This document shows, one piece after another, positions 18,294-27,259 of a DNA stretch of 64,000 nucleotides (positions within the stretch are counted from its first letter, which is position 1; the number at the start of each line of letters is the position of its first letter). The notes beneath the pieces were generated by a model, which saw only the letters and a program-made list of their open reading frames with translations, did no database searches and was not told the DNA's origin. The stretch comes from Dyadobacter linearis. GTDB lineage: Bacteria > Bacteroidota > Bacteroidia > Cytophagales > Spirosomataceae. The position numbers and the translations under genes were made by a program. The stretch spans positions 434,001-498,000 of the forward strand of contig NZ_CAJRAU010000005.1 in assembly GCF_907165045.1 (NCBI RefSeq), read 5' to 3'.

Positions 18294-21158
18294 ATGACGC
18301 AATTAACCGTAGCCAGGATTGAAGCTTCCCAATTTGATGATCTGGATCCGAGAGAATACATTCTGATCAAAGGTGCCCGAGTTAATAATCTTAAAAATAT
18401 TGATGTTGCAATTCCCCGTAACAAGCTGGTAGTCATTACAGGTTTGTCGGGTTCTGGTAAATCTTCCCTTGCGTTTGATACCCTTTTTGCAGAAGGCCAG
18501 CGGATGTATGTGGAGAGTTTGAGCAGTTACGCGCGCCAGTTTCTGGGTAGAATGGAAAAGCCGGAGGTAGAATATATCAAAGGTATTTCACCTGCTATTG
18601 CAATTGAACAAAAGGTAAATACCCGAAACCCGCGCTCGACTGTGGGGACTTCTACTGAGATTTACGATTACCTGAAATTACTTTTTGCCCGCATTGGTCA
18701 CACTTATTCCCCGGTTTCAGGCGAGCTGGTAAGGAAAGATTCTGTGACCGACGTGGTCAATTACCTGCTTTCGCACGAGGAAGGTACCCGCGTAATGGTA
18801 TTGGCGCCGCTGCATATTCGCGAGGGCCGCACACAGAACGAGGAGCTTACTATTTTACTTTCAAAAGGTTACACCCGAATCGTGATGAACGAAGAGGTAC
18901 TTTCCATTGAAGATATCCTCGAAAATCCCGACGATTATTCCCAGGCTGGCAACCAGGTTTTTATATTAATAGATCGCGCGGCTGTGAAGGCCGACGATGA
19001 GGATACCCAGTATCGGCTTTCTGATTCTGTCCAAACTGCTTTTTTCGAAGGCGAGGGTGTTTGTATTACCCAGGTTGTGAATGGAGAGCGGCGCGTTTTT
19101 TCTGACAAATTCGAGCTCGACGGGATTACTTTCGAAGAGCCGAGTGTCAATTTATTCAGTTTTAATAATCCTTTTGGTGCGTGTAAACGTTGTGAGGGTT
19201 TTGGTAAAATACTGGGGATCGATCCGGATCTCGTGATTCCTGACAAAAGTCTGTCGGTTTACGAAGGTGCTATCGCCCCCTGGCGTACTGAGAAAATGAG
19301 CGAGTGGCTGGTGCCGCTTGTTCGAAACGGGATCAAGTTCGACTACCCTATTCACCGGCCTTATAAAGATCTCACTACTGCTGAAAAAGAGCTGTTATGG
19401 ACTGGTAATCAATACTTTCAGGGTATTAATGATTTTATAGCCGAACTGGAATCTCAAACACACAAAATACAATATCGCGTCATGCTTTCGCGGTTCCGTG
19501 GACGTACCGTTTGTCCAGATTGCCGCGGCTCGCGTTTGCGGAAAGATGCTTCGTTTGTAAAAATCGGCGGCGCATCGATCACAGACCTGGTATTAAAGCC
19601 GATCAAAGATGTGGCTGTCTTTTTTGAGAATTTGGAAATAGGCGAGCACGACCGGCAGATTGCCAGACGCGTTTTAACAGAAATTACTACCAGACTGGAT
19701 TACATGAACCGCGTCGGCCTGGGATATTTAACTTTGAACAGGCTTACAAGCACATTGTCCGGCGGTGAATTTCAGCGCATTAAGCTTGCTACTTCACTCG
19801 GAAGTGCATTGGTTGGTTCGATGTATATTCTGGACGAACCGAGTATCGGGCTGCATCCGCGGGATACGCAAAGGCTGGTTGGTGTACTCGAATCGCTGCG
19901 TGACCTGGGCAATACTTTGATCGTCGTAGAACATGAAGAAGAGGTAATGCACGCGGCCGATCAAATTATCGATATTGGTCCCGAAGCAGGAACCGGCGGC
20001 GGACACGTGGTTTTTCAGGGTACTCAGGCTGATATTGCCGCATTGAAAGCCAGTGGCAGCGAATATAATACCGATCCGGAAACCCGGTCGCATACGATTG
20101 ATTTTCTTTTGGGAAATGATTCGATACCAGTTCCTTCCGTGCGCAGAAAAGCACTTCATTTTCTTGAAATAAAAGGCGCGAGGGAAAACAATCTGAAAGA
20201 GCTGGACGTAAAAATCCCTTTGAATGTACTCACAGTGGTTACCGGCGTCAGCGGCTCGGGTAAATCGACTTTAATCCGAAAACTGCTTTATCCTGCCTTA
20301 ATGCGGATGAAAGGTGAATTCAGCGAGGAGGTAGGACGTTTCGACGAGCTTACCGGCAGCGTGGATCGGATTGAAGCAGTGGAAATGATCGACCAGAACC
20401 CGATCGGAAAATCGTCGCGGTCGAACCCGGTTACCTATATTAAAGCGTACGATTACATCCGGCAAATGATGGCCGACCTGCCGTTATCGAAGGCGAGGAG
20501 CTATAAACCTTCGCATTTCTCATTTAATGTCGACGGCGGAAGGTGCGAGATCTGCCAGGGCGAAGGTCAGGTGAAGATCGAAATGCAGTTTATGGCTGAC
20601 ATTTACCTGACTTGCGAAGGCTGCAATGGAAAACGTTTCAAGCAGGAAATCCAGGAGGTTAAATATCATGATAAAGATGTAGCCGAAATCCTGGATATGA
20701 CCGTTGATGAAGCTATTGAATTCTTCCGCGCCTCTGAACCCAAGCTGGTCGACAGACTGCTTCCATTGCAGGAAGTAGGGCTGGGTTATGTAGGTTTGGG
20801 ACAATCGTCCAATACGCTTTCAGGCGGTGAGGCTCAGCGGGTTAAGTTGGCTTCTTTCTTGGGAAAAGGTTCTTCCAGCAAAGGCAAAATGCTTTTCATT
20901 TTTGACGAACCAACTACCGGACTTCATTTTCATGATATTAAAAAACTGCTGAAAGCGATCAATGCATTGGTGGACCAGGGTGATACAGTGATCATTATCG
21001 AGCACAATATGGAAGTGATCAAAAGCGCAGACTGGATCATCGACCTTGGCCCGGAAGGTGGCGACGATGGCGGGCTGCTCACCTTCGCCGGTACTCCCGA
21101 GGAGATGATCAAGATTGAAAACAATTATACGGCTGAATTTTTGAAGGGTAAGATTTGA
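18294..21158 (+). CDS. uvrA: UvrABC excinuclease subunit A
   Basis: A 954-residue ABC-type ATPase that finds bulky DNA lesions and loads UvrB in nucleotide excision repair. Both ATPase units are complete: Walker A LSGSGKSS (K56) and VSGSGKST, with signatures [12 protein letters not shown] and [12 protein letters not shown]. Zinc-finger cysteine pairs are present ([31 protein letters not shown]). Length and order are those of UvrA. Its stop codon overlaps the promoter of the downstream toxin-antitoxin pair. uvrB and uvrC are not in the window. Confidence 0.97.
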   Translation: MTQLTVARIEASQFDDLDPREYILIKGARVNNLKNIDVAIPRNKLVVITGLSGSGKSSLAFDTLFAEGQRMYVESLSSYARQFLGRMEKPEVEYIKGISPAIAIEQKVNTRNPRSTVGTSTEIYDYLKLLFARIGHTYSPVSGELVRKDSVTDVVNYLLSHEEGTRVMVLAPLHIREGRTQNEELTILLSKGYTRIVMNEEVLSIEDILENPDDYSQAGNQVFILIDRAAVKADDEDTQYRLSDSVQTAFFEGEGVCITQVVNGERRVFSDKFELDGITFEEPSVNLFSFNNPFGACKRCEGFGKILGIDPDLVIPDKSLSVYEGAIAPWRTEKMSEWLVPLVRNGIKFDYPIHRPYKDLTTAEKELLWTGNQYFQGINDFIAELESQTHKIQYRVMLSRFRGRTVCPDCRGSRLRKDASFVKIGGASITDLVLKPIKDVAVFFENLEIGEHDRQIARRVLTEITTRLDYMNRVGLGYLTLNRLTSTLSGGEFQRIKLATSLGSALVGSMYILDEPSIGLHPRDTQRLVGVLESLRDLGNTLIVVEHEEEVMHAADQIIDIGPEAGTGGGHVVFQGTQADIAALKASGSEYNTDPETRSHTIDFLLGNDSIPVPSVRRKALHFLEIKGARENNLKELDVKIPLNVLTVVTGVSGSGKSTLIRKLLYPALMRMKGEFSEEVGRFDELTGSVDRIEAVEMIDQNPIGKSSRSNPVTYIKAYDYIRQMMADLPLSKARSYKPSHFSFNVDGGRCEICQGEGQVKIEMQFMADIYLTCEGCNGKRFKQEIQEVKYHDKDVAEILDMTVDEAIEFFRASEPKLVDRLLPLQEVGLGYVGLGQSSNTLSGGEAQRVKLASFLGKGSSSKGKMLFIFDEPTTGLHFHDIKKLLKAINALVDQGDTVIIIEHNMEVIKSADWIIDLGPEGGDDGGLLTFAGTPEEMIKIENNYTAEFLKGKI

Positions 21159-21184
21159 TCTTTGACAAAAGTCACTTATATTTA
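21154..21184 (+). promoter_or_regulatory. Promoter of the Xre-RES module with candidate operator
   Basis: TTTG at 21154, exactly 19 nt, then TATATTTA at 21177 match the Bacteroidota promoter with one mismatch. Between the boxes TGAC-AAAA-GTCA (21163-21174) forms a short inverted repeat, a natural position for an autoregulatory operator. The -33 box overlaps the uvrA stop codon. Confidence 0.55.
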
Positions 21185-21209
21185 AGACATAATTCACTAA
21201 TTGAAAGTT

Positions 21210-21641
21210 ATGTCGGCACCCGTTAGCATGTTTCACGAAGACTTTGTTCCCTATGGATCAAAGCATTCATCTGATTTCAGTCTGATCCGGATTTCACGCG
21301 AAGGCGTTTTGCGCGCCACTGCTGATGAAGTTTCGGATCTGGTTGGATTGACGGACAATGAAGTTGCCTATGTACTGGGCATGACGCCGCGTAATTTGCA
21401 CCGCATTCAGGCTGATAAAAAACTGGGAACCGACGCTTCCGAGCGGCTGCTGCTTTTGAAAAATGTATTAAACCATGCCCTCGACACATTCGACGGCAAA
21501 AGTAATACAGTGCGGAACTGGCTGCGCACACCTCTGAGTGAGCTTGACGACCAATCGCCGTTACAATTAATGGATACGATTACCGGCTTTGGGCTGGTAG
21601 AAGATGTACTCGGCCGCCTGGATTACGGCCTTCCAGCCTGA
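21210..21641 (+). CDS. Xre/MbcA/ParS-type antitoxin
   Basis: A 143-residue antitoxin of the Xre-RES class. The middle is a helix-turn-helix-like region (LTDNEVAYVLGMTPRNLHRIQ). The C-terminal part (NTVRNWLRTPLSELDDQSPLQLMDT onward) matches the DUF2384 toxin-binding domain. Known relatives bind their own promoter and block the RES active site with the C-terminus. ATG at 21210 is preferred to TTG at 21201. The toxin gene follows after ten bases. Confidence 0.9.
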   Translation: MSAPVSMFHEDFVPYGSKHSSDFSLIRISREGVLRATADEVSDLVGLTDNEVAYVLGMTPRNLHRIQADKKLGTDASERLLLLKNVLNHALDTFDGKSNTVRNWLRTPLSELDDQSPLQLMDTITGFGLVEDVLGRLDYGLPA

Positions 21642-21651
21642 CGCTGCAATT

Positions 21652-22116
21652 ATGGCTGTTGTTTACAGGATCATTCGGGAAAAATTTAAAGAAAACCCAC
21701 TTTCCACTGAAGGCAGCCGCCTGTTCGGTGCGCGCTGGAATCCAAAAGGTATTGGTGTATTATACACGACCACTACCCCCGAACTAGGACTGATCGAGAC
21801 GCTGGCGCACGCGCCGGGAGTCCGATATGAAGATTTGCCGCTTTACTGGCTTTCATCCATTAATATGCCCGATGATATCCGCTATTTTTCAAGAGCGGAA
21901 ATGCCCGATTTCTGGCAGGACAGGAACTACGATCGTACGCAATTCTGGCTTCACCAGTGGCTGACAAATCCGGATACGCTGGCAGTGGGGCTCCCTTCCG
22001 TAATTGTACCTTTTTCCTTCAATATCATTATTCATCCCCGGCATCCTAATTTTGAACAGGTAACCTTGCTTTCACAGGAGAGAATTCCCATCGACCGCCG
22101 GATCTGGAAGGGTTGA
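21652..22116 (+). CDS. RES-domain NAD+-degrading toxin
   Basis: A 154-residue RES-domain protein. Known RES toxins degrade cellular NAD+ and stop growth. The three name-giving residues are visible: R28 (SRLFGARWNPKG), E49 (LGLIETLAH) and S116 (GLPSVIVP). The frame opens earlier inside the antitoxin gene, but ATG at 21652 starts directly before the domain and ten bases after the antitoxin stop. All key residues are present, so it is probably active, which also explains the paired antitoxin. Confidence 0.9.
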   Translation: MAVVYRIIREKFKENPLSTEGSRLFGARWNPKGIGVLYTTTTPELGLIETLAHAPGVRYEDLPLYWLSSINMPDDIRYFSRAEMPDFWQDRNYDRTQFWLHQWLTNPDTLAVGLPSVIVPFSFNIIIHPRHPNFEQVTLLSQERIPIDRRIWKG

Positions 22117-22215
22117 TTGCATTTCAATTCAATAGCCTAAACTGACTTTCAGGGCGTAATTCACAGTAAAGAAGATGTTCCAAAGCCTTATTGAGGCAAA
22201 AAATTGCTTTGTATT

Positions 22216-23052
22216 ATGAAATTATATAAAACAGAAAACGGCATTATTCTTGAAAAAGAAGACGTTTTTTATCGACTGCACGAAACGGACTGGGATATTG
22301 CTGTAAACCGGGATAACCTGTACGAGTGGCTTCAAGTTCAGACTGAGCAGTTGATCCCGATCGTGTTTACGGACGATCTTCCGATGCCCGAAATTTTGGC
22401 ACCTATTGGTTCTCAGGAAGTTTGGGCTTCGGGAGTTACTTATTTCAAAAGTCGGACTGCGCGCATGGAGGAATCCGAAAAAGCAGGTGGCGGCAGTTTC
22501 TACGACCGCGTTTACGAGGCCGAGCGACCAGAGCTTTTTTTCAAATCCACCGCCTGGCGTGTAGTAGGAAATCATGGAACTGTGCGGATCCGCCGCGATT
22601 CTACGTGGGATGTTCCTGAACCGGAACTAACATTGTTCGCCTCTTCGTCGGGAACGCTCGTAGGCTATACGATCGGGAACGATATGAGCTCGCGTAGCAT
22701 TGAGGGAGAGAATCCTTTGTATTTGCCGCAGGCCAAATCTTACACCGGAAGTGCCGCATTGGGACCCTGCTTATACGTGCCTGAATTTGCATTGACGGAC
22801 GACACCGTGATCGATCTTTCGATTGTGCGCGATGGGGAGGAAGTTTTCAATGGGGAAGTTACGCTGGCACAAATGAAACGGAAACCGGAAGAACTGCTGC
22901 ATTATCTTTTCCTGGAAATGTCATTTCCGCACGGCGCCTACCTGATGACGGGTACGGGCATTGTGCCTTCCTCCGACTTTACACTACAAAAAAATGATAC
23001 TGTGCACATTACGATCGAGCCGATTGGCACATTGACCAATGTAGTGGGATAA
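22216..23052 (+). CDS. Fumarylacetoacetate hydrolase-family protein, KdaD-like
   Basis: A 278-residue FAH-fold enzyme. The metal-site residues E135 and E137 (VPEPELTLF) and D156 (IGNDMSSR) are present. WASGVTYFKSR, a DRVYEAERPELFFK-like segment and the length resemble 2-keto-3-deoxy-arabinonate dehydratases more than hydrolases of the tyrosine pathway. A role in oxidising pentose or uronate sugars is possible, but no sugar-acid genes lie nearby. ATG at 22216 is preferred to the upstream TTG at 22204. A strong hairpin ends the transcript. Confidence 0.82.
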   Translation: MKLYKTENGIILEKEDVFYRLHETDWDIAVNRDNLYEWLQVQTEQLIPIVFTDDLPMPEILAPIGSQEVWASGVTYFKSRTARMEESEKAGGGSFYDRVYEAERPELFFKSTAWRVVGNHGTVRIRRDSTWDVPEPELTLFASSSGTLVGYTIGNDMSSRSIEGENPLYLPQAKSYTGSAALGPCLYVPEFALTDDTVIDLSIVRDGEEVFNGEVTLAQMKRKPEELLHYLFLEMSFPHGAYLMTGTGIVPSSDFTLQKNDTVHITIEPIGTLTNVVG

Positions 23053-23091
23053 AATGTAAGGAGCTGCCATTGCTGGTAGCTCCTTACATTT
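23052..23091. terminator. Bidirectional hairpin between convergent genes
   Basis: A perfect 14-bp stem (23052-23065 with 23078-23091) that can extend by four weaker pairs, leaving a four-base loop. It starts at the last base of the FAH-family stop codon and faces the 132-residue secreted-protein gene. The U-tract is short on both strands. Confidence 0.75.
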
Positions 23092-23108
23092 AAAGATAGA
23101 AGTTATGG

Positions 23109-23507
23109 CTACGAATTGCTGACGGGAGTGAGGCCGACAAATGCATATAACATGCAGCGAAAGGCTCCGATTAACTTGTGAACAATTGATTTGTCTGAGT
23201 TTTCGCTTTTTTCACTATCGAAAAAAGAAGCGGGCCCCTCTTCCAGAATCCTCTCATTCAACGTAGCAGATTCAGCAACCTGAGTCGACAGGCTTGCATT
23301 CAAAAAGCTTGCGTTTTGTTTCGCCTGAACGGCAGGTTTTGATATTTTAATCGCTGACTTTCCTTTTTTAGTGGCGATTTTTTCATTTACCACTTCTTTT
23401 CCTGATTGTAACTTTCTGTGCGCGACGAACATGTTGTGAACATATCCGGTCGCTTCCGCCTGAAAGCTGAAAAGAGCTAGAAATATTAAGAGTTTGATCG
23501 TTTTCAT
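23109..23507 (-). CDS. Small secreted protein of unknown function
   Basis: A 132-residue protein with a clear signal peptide (MKTIKLLIFLALFSFQAEA). The mature part is Lys-, Ser- and Ala-rich and low in complexity, with a short hydrophobic C-terminal stretch (FRCMLYAFVGL). I do not recognise it. A promoter-like site lies 62 bp upstream. It is probably exported to the periplasm or surface. Confidence 0.6.
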   Translation of the reverse strand: MKTIKLLIFLALFSFQAEATGYVHNMFVAHRKLQSGKEVVNEKIATKKGKSAIKISKPAVQAKQNASFLNASLSTQVAESATLNERILEEGPASFFDSEKSENSDKSIVHKLIGAFRCMLYAFVGLTPVSNS

Positions 23508-23774
23508 GGCATTGCTGGTTTCAGTCTTTCAGAAAATCCTTTCAGAATTGTTGTAACTAATTGACTCTACAAATATATATGTTTTGTTAGGTATCTTGCA
23601 ATACATAGTACCTTGTTTTTAACAAAAATTATGAAAAATTTTTGGGTACGCTCGAAAGAGAATTTTCCTAACTGATTTACAGATGTAAAGTTAGTTGCGA
23701 AAGTTGCATGCGGAATACAAAAAAGACGAAACTCGGGATTATGCGCCTGAACCGTAGCGGGCCAGGGATAAAAC
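23508..23774. other. AT-rich intergenic region, promoter only
   Basis: With the hairpin after it, this makes a 322-bp gap between a secreted-protein gene and der. It holds the promoter at 23569-23601 and AT-rich runs. The one short ATG frame near 23630 has only about 14 codons. I see no RNA structure of note. Confidence 0.5.
23569..23601 (-). promoter_or_regulatory. Promoter-like site of the 132-residue secreted protein
   Basis: On the minus strand, ATTG, a 21-nt spacer and TATATTTG fit the Bacteroidota pattern. Confidence 0.45.
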
Positions 23775-23806
23775 GAAAACGCCGGCTCCTAAGAGTCGGC
23801 GTTTTC
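23775..23806 (-). terminator. Terminator of the der transcript
   Basis: A 14-bp stem (GAAAACGCCGGCTC with its near-complement, one G-T pair) and a four-base loop. A T-rich run follows on the minus strand. It lies 24 bp after the der stop codon. Confidence 0.75.
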
Positions 23807-23829
23807 AACATTATAACTATTTAAGATCC

Positions 23830-25140
23830 TTATTTTTCCCGGAAGAAAATGGTGATTGGTACACCAGAAAAATCGAAATTCTCTCTCATCCTGTTTTCAA
23901 GATACCTCAAATAAGGCTCTTTCACGTGCTTTGGATTACTGCTGAAAAACACGAATGTCGGTGAAGGCGTAGGTAGCTGGATCATATATTTAATATTAAT
24001 ATACTTTCCTCTGTGCGCCGGCGGCGGATATTTCTCGATTTCCGCCTGCATTACGTCATTCAGTTTTGAGGTAGTGATCTTCTTAGTTTTATTCTGATAA
24101 ACCTCCATTGCTTTCTCCATCACTTGGTGAATGCGCTGCTTTTCAACTACCGACGCAAAAATGATCGGCATATAATTCATCGGAGCCAGCTTTTCAAGCA
24201 ATGCTTTTTTATATGTATCAGCAGTCTTCGAGTCTTTTTCGACCAAATCCCACTTGTTTACCATAATCACAATCCCTTTTTTCGCCCTATCCGCCTGACC
24301 GATGATATTCATATCCTGGCCTTCCAGACCTAAAGTCGCATCGAGCAAAATGATACAAACGTCCGATTCTTCCATTGCTTTCACCGAACGCAGAGTCGAA
24401 TAGAATTCAATATCCTCCTTCACACGCGATTTCCGGCGGATTCCGGCTGTATCGGTCAGGATAAATTCCATTCCGAATGCGTTGTAATGCGTGTGGATCG
24501 CGTCGCGGGTAGTTCCTGCAATATCGGTCACTATACTCCGGTCAGTTCCCGTCAAAACGTTCAGGAATGAAGATTTACCAACATTCGGGCGGCCCATAAT
24601 TGCAATGCGGGGAATACCTTCTTCTGGATTTTCAATTCCGTTTGTTTCAAAATGGCTGATCACTTTATCAAGTAATTCACCCGTTCCGAAACCTGTTTGA
24701 GAGGAAATTGCAAAAATCTCGTCGCCAAGACCTAATTCATAAAACTCCGCTGCCGATTGATAACGTTCCTGCGTCTCCGCTTTATTAGCAACCAGATAAA
24801 CCGGTTTGTTAAACCGTCTCAGAACATTTGCGAAATCTTTATCCAGGTCTGTTAAACCGGTCATTGTATCAACCATAAACAATACAACGGTTGATTCTTC
24901 AATAGCCAGTTCCACCTGATCGCGGATCGCGCCTTCAAAAATATCCTCCGAACCGACTACATATCCGCCGGTATCTATAACTGTAAAGTACTGGTCAGTC
25001 CACTCTCCATAACCATAATGGCGGTCGCGCGTCACGCCGCTCTGGTTGTCCATAATAGCCTTGCGGCTTTCAGTAAGACGGTTGAACAAGGTAGATTTAC
25101 CTACATTCGGGCGTCCCACTATTGAAATAATATTTGCCAT
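23830..25140 (-). CDS. der: Ribosome biogenesis GTPase Der
   Basis: A 436-residue tandem-GTPase protein needed for 50S subunit maturation. Two G domains each show GRPNVGKS (about residues 8-15 and 182-189), DTxG switch segments (DTGG and DTAG) and NKxD-type specificity loops (NKAE in the first, NKWD in the second). The C-terminal KH-like domain follows. The NKAE form is common in the first Der domain. It lies 58 bp behind era and is probably co-transcribed. Confidence 0.97.
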   Translation of the reverse strand: MANIISIVGRPNVGKSTLFNRLTESRKAIMDNQSGVTRDRHYGYGEWTDQYFTVIDTGGYVVGSEDIFEGAIRDQVELAIEESTVVLFMVDTMTGLTDLDKDFANVLRRFNKPVYLVANKAETQERYQSAAEFYELGLGDEIFAISSQTGFGTGELLDKVISHFETNGIENPEEGIPRIAIMGRPNVGKSSFLNVLTGTDRSIVTDIAGTTRDAIHTHYNAFGMEFILTDTAGIRRKSRVKEDIEFYSTLRSVKAMEESDVCIILLDATLGLEGQDMNIIGQADRAKKGIVIMVNKWDLVEKDSKTADTYKKALLEKLAPMNYMPIIFASVVEKQRIHQVMEKAMEVYQNKTKKITTSKLNDVMQAEIEKYPPPAHRGKYINIKYMIQLPTPSPTFVFFSSNPKHVKEPYLRYLENRMRENFDFSGVPITIFFREK

Positions 25141-25198
25141 TTTACTTATTTGATCTGGTCCAAACGATATGATTTATACCGTTTTTCATTCATTTATA

Positions 25199-26116
25199 TT
25201 AATCTTCATATCCGAACTGGCGGAGCTTATTTTCTTTGCTTCTCCAATCGGGTTCAACTTTCACGTGCTGTTCCAGGAAAACTTTTTTACCAAAAAAAGC
25301 TTCGAGATCGTGACGCGCCTGGGAACCTACTCTTTTAAGCATTTCCCCTTTTTCGCCGATCAGGATACCTTTCTGGCTTTTACGTTCAACTAAAATCTCT
25401 GCACGGATAACGATAATATCGTCCTTTTCCTTAAATTCTGTGATTACTACTTCGGAGCTGTATGGAATTTCCTGGCGATAATTCAGAAAGATCTTTTCGC
25501 GGATCATTTCGGAAGCAAAGAAACGCTCCGGCTTGTCGGTTAGTTCGTCCTCCTGAAAATACGGCGGGTGGAAAGGCAAGCGGGTTATTACAGCATCAAA
25601 TAACGTAGCGATATTCGCATTTTCCAGCGCAGAAATAGGAACGATAGCCGAAGGCTTAATTTCAGCTTCCCACTCTGCCATTTTTGCATTCACATGCTCC
25701 TGGTCCGACAGGTCAATTTTATTCAATACCAAAATTACCGGTGCATCGGTACGCTTCAAAAGCGGCAAAACTTCGTGTTCCGCAACTTTCTCTGCTACTT
25801 CAACCACAAACAAAACTACGTCGGCATCTTCCAAAGAACCTTTTACAAAGGTCATCATCGAATCGTGCAGCTTATAAGCTGGCTTAATTACACCCGGCGT
25901 GTCCGAATACACTAATTGAAAGGGAATTTCTTCATGCGTTCCGTTCAATATCCCTAAAATACGATGTCTGGTCGTCTGCGCTTTTGACGTGATGATCGAC
26001 ATTTTCTCCCCTACCAACACATTCATCAGCGTGGATTTCCCCACATTTGGTTTCCCGATAATGCTGACAAAACCGGCCCGATGATTACGCAGGGGAGCTT
26101 CTTGATTTTCTTCCAT
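25199..26116 (-). CDS. era: GTPase Era
   Basis: A 305-residue GTPase that binds the 3' end of 16S rRNA during 30S assembly. The N-terminal G domain has GKPNVGKST, DTPG and NKID. The C-terminal KH domain contains the GILIGEKGEMLKRVGSQAR segment and ends in a VKVEPDWR tail. Era and der adjacency makes this a ribosome-assembly operon. Confidence 0.97.
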   Translation of the reverse strand: MEENQEAPLRNHRAGFVSIIGKPNVGKSTLMNVLVGEKMSIITSKAQTTRHRILGILNGTHEEIPFQLVYSDTPGVIKPAYKLHDSMMTFVKGSLEDADVVLFVVEVAEKVAEHEVLPLLKRTDAPVILVLNKIDLSDQEHVNAKMAEWEAEIKPSAIVPISALENANIATLFDAVITRLPFHPPYFQEDELTDKPERFFASEMIREKIFLNYRQEIPYSSEVVITEFKEKDDIIVIRAEILVERKSQKGILIGEKGEMLKRVGSQARHDLEAFFGKKVFLEQHVKVEPDWRSKENKLRQFGYED

Positions 26117-26322
26117 AACCTATATTAATACATAACTGGAATTAGAAATTAGCAGAAAATTCTCAGAAATCGCTGACAATTAAGGGCTTCATCCTAATTT
26201 GAGTGCAAAACTACGGTTTTCCCGGCAGCATATTGTTATAGAGGAGAGAGTATTCACAAAGAGAATTTTGAAATAGTTGTAAATTTTTTTCGAAAAAAGC
26301 TGGTATCTTAAAATTTTAGACG

Positions 26323-26330
26323 TATGTTTG
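26323..26330 (+). promoter_or_regulatory. -7-type box of the initiator tRNA gene
   Basis: TATGTTTG fits TAnnTTTG and lies 17 bp before the tRNA. No convincing -33 box is present. Confidence 0.4.
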
Positions 26331-26346
26331 CACTCCAATTCAACGC

Positions 26347-26419
<73 letters not shown>

Positions 26420-26426
26420 CTCGATT

Positions 26427-26456
26427 AAAGTCGCTAACCAGTTTAGCGACTTTTTT
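26427..26456 (+). terminator. Terminator of the initiator tRNA
   Basis: A perfect 11-bp stem (AAAGTCGCTAA with its complement), a five-base loop and a run of T. It starts eight bases after the tRNA. Confidence 0.85.
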
Positions 26457-26501
26457 ATTTAAAAGGTTTACAAGCAGGCTTTTGCAAAAAAGAATTTAAA
26501 C

Positions 26502-26533
26502 TTTGACATAATTTAATTTTTTGTCTACCTTTG
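26502..26533 (+). promoter_or_regulatory. Promoter of rpmH
   Basis: TTTG at 26502, 20 nt, then TACCTTTG. This matches the Bacteroidota consensus at every fixed position and is 55 bp before the rpmH ATG. Confidence 0.75.
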
Positions 26534-26587
26534 CAAGCCCAAATTACGGGCAGACAGAGATTTATATCGCAATAATTTGATACTGAG

Positions 26588-26746
26588 ATGAAACGTACCT
26601 TTCAACCATCGAATCGCAAGAGGAGAAATAAGCACGGATTCCGTGAGAGAATGTCCACTCCAAATGGACGTAAAGTAGTTGCCGGCCGCCGCAAAAAAGG
26701 TCGTTGGAAACTGACAGTCTCTGACGAAAAACGTCACAAGCAATAA
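26588..26746 (+). CDS. rpmH: 50S ribosomal protein L34
   Basis: A 52-residue, strongly basic protein: [19 protein letters not shown] followed by [18 protein letters not shown], the standard L34 sequence. It packs into the large subunit near the exit tunnel. The usual bacterial order rpmH-rnpA is kept; dnaA is not adjacent here. It has its own promoter and is followed by a strong hairpin. Confidence 0.98.
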   Translation: MKRTFQPSNRKRRNKHGFRERMSTPNGRKVVAGRRKKGRWKLTVSDEKRHKQ

Positions 26747-26790
26747 TCAAGGTTTGATTGGTTTGGGTCTGGGACGCAAGGTCTTTCATA

Positions 26791-26832
26791 GTCTGATAAG
26801 TTTGACCGATCAAACTTATCAGACATTTTTTT
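26791..26832 (+). terminator. Strong terminator between rpmH and rnpA
   Basis: A perfect 15-bp stem (26791-26805 with 26810-26824), a CCGA loop and a T-rich tail. It ends just 10 bp before the rnpA start, so it may act as an attenuator that lowers rnpA expression relative to rpmH. Confidence 0.85.
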
Positions 26833-26842
26833 CTATAAAGAC

Positions 26843-27259
26843 TTGAAACAAACATTTGGTAAAAATGAGCGTTTAAGCAGCCACAGCATCATCGGCAGGC
26901 TTTTCAAAAAAGGTAGTTCGGAGGTCCACACGTTCTACCTTTTTCCTTTTAGGGTACTCTATATATATGATCAGAGTCCCGTTTCTCCACTCCCACAAGT
27001 ACTTTTCTCGGTCTCCAAGAGAAATTTTAAAAAAGCTGTCGATCGGAATCTGATCCGTCGCCGCTGCCGCGAAGCCTACCGGCTCAACAAAGAATCCCTG
27101 GTTACATTAACCCCGGAATCAAGACCTTCCTACATTGCTTTTTTATATCTTGCAAAAGAAATAATGTCCTACGACGTTATTGAAACGGCTATGAAGCAAT
27201 CGCTTACCAAACTGGAAAAGCTGCCGGCCACCCATCGAAAAATCCATCCTAATTCCTGA
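26843..27259 (+). CDS. rnpA: Ribonuclease P protein component
   Basis: A 138-residue basic protein that helps the RNase P RNA bind pre-tRNA 5' leaders. The N-terminal FGKNERLSS motif, the central VSKRNFKKAVDRNLIRRRCREAYR (the RNR motif) and the length fit. The start is a TTG at 26843; no ATG gives the conserved N-terminus. It sits directly behind a hairpin terminator, and its TGA touches the ATG of the S41 peptidase gene. Confidence 0.94.
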   Translation: MKQTFGKNERLSSHSIIGRLFKKGSSEVHTFYLFPFRVLYIYDQSPVSPLPQVLFSVSKRNFKKAVDRNLIRRRCREAYRLNKESLVTLTPESRPSYIAFLYLAKEIMSYDVIETAMKQSLTKLEKLPATHRKIHPNS

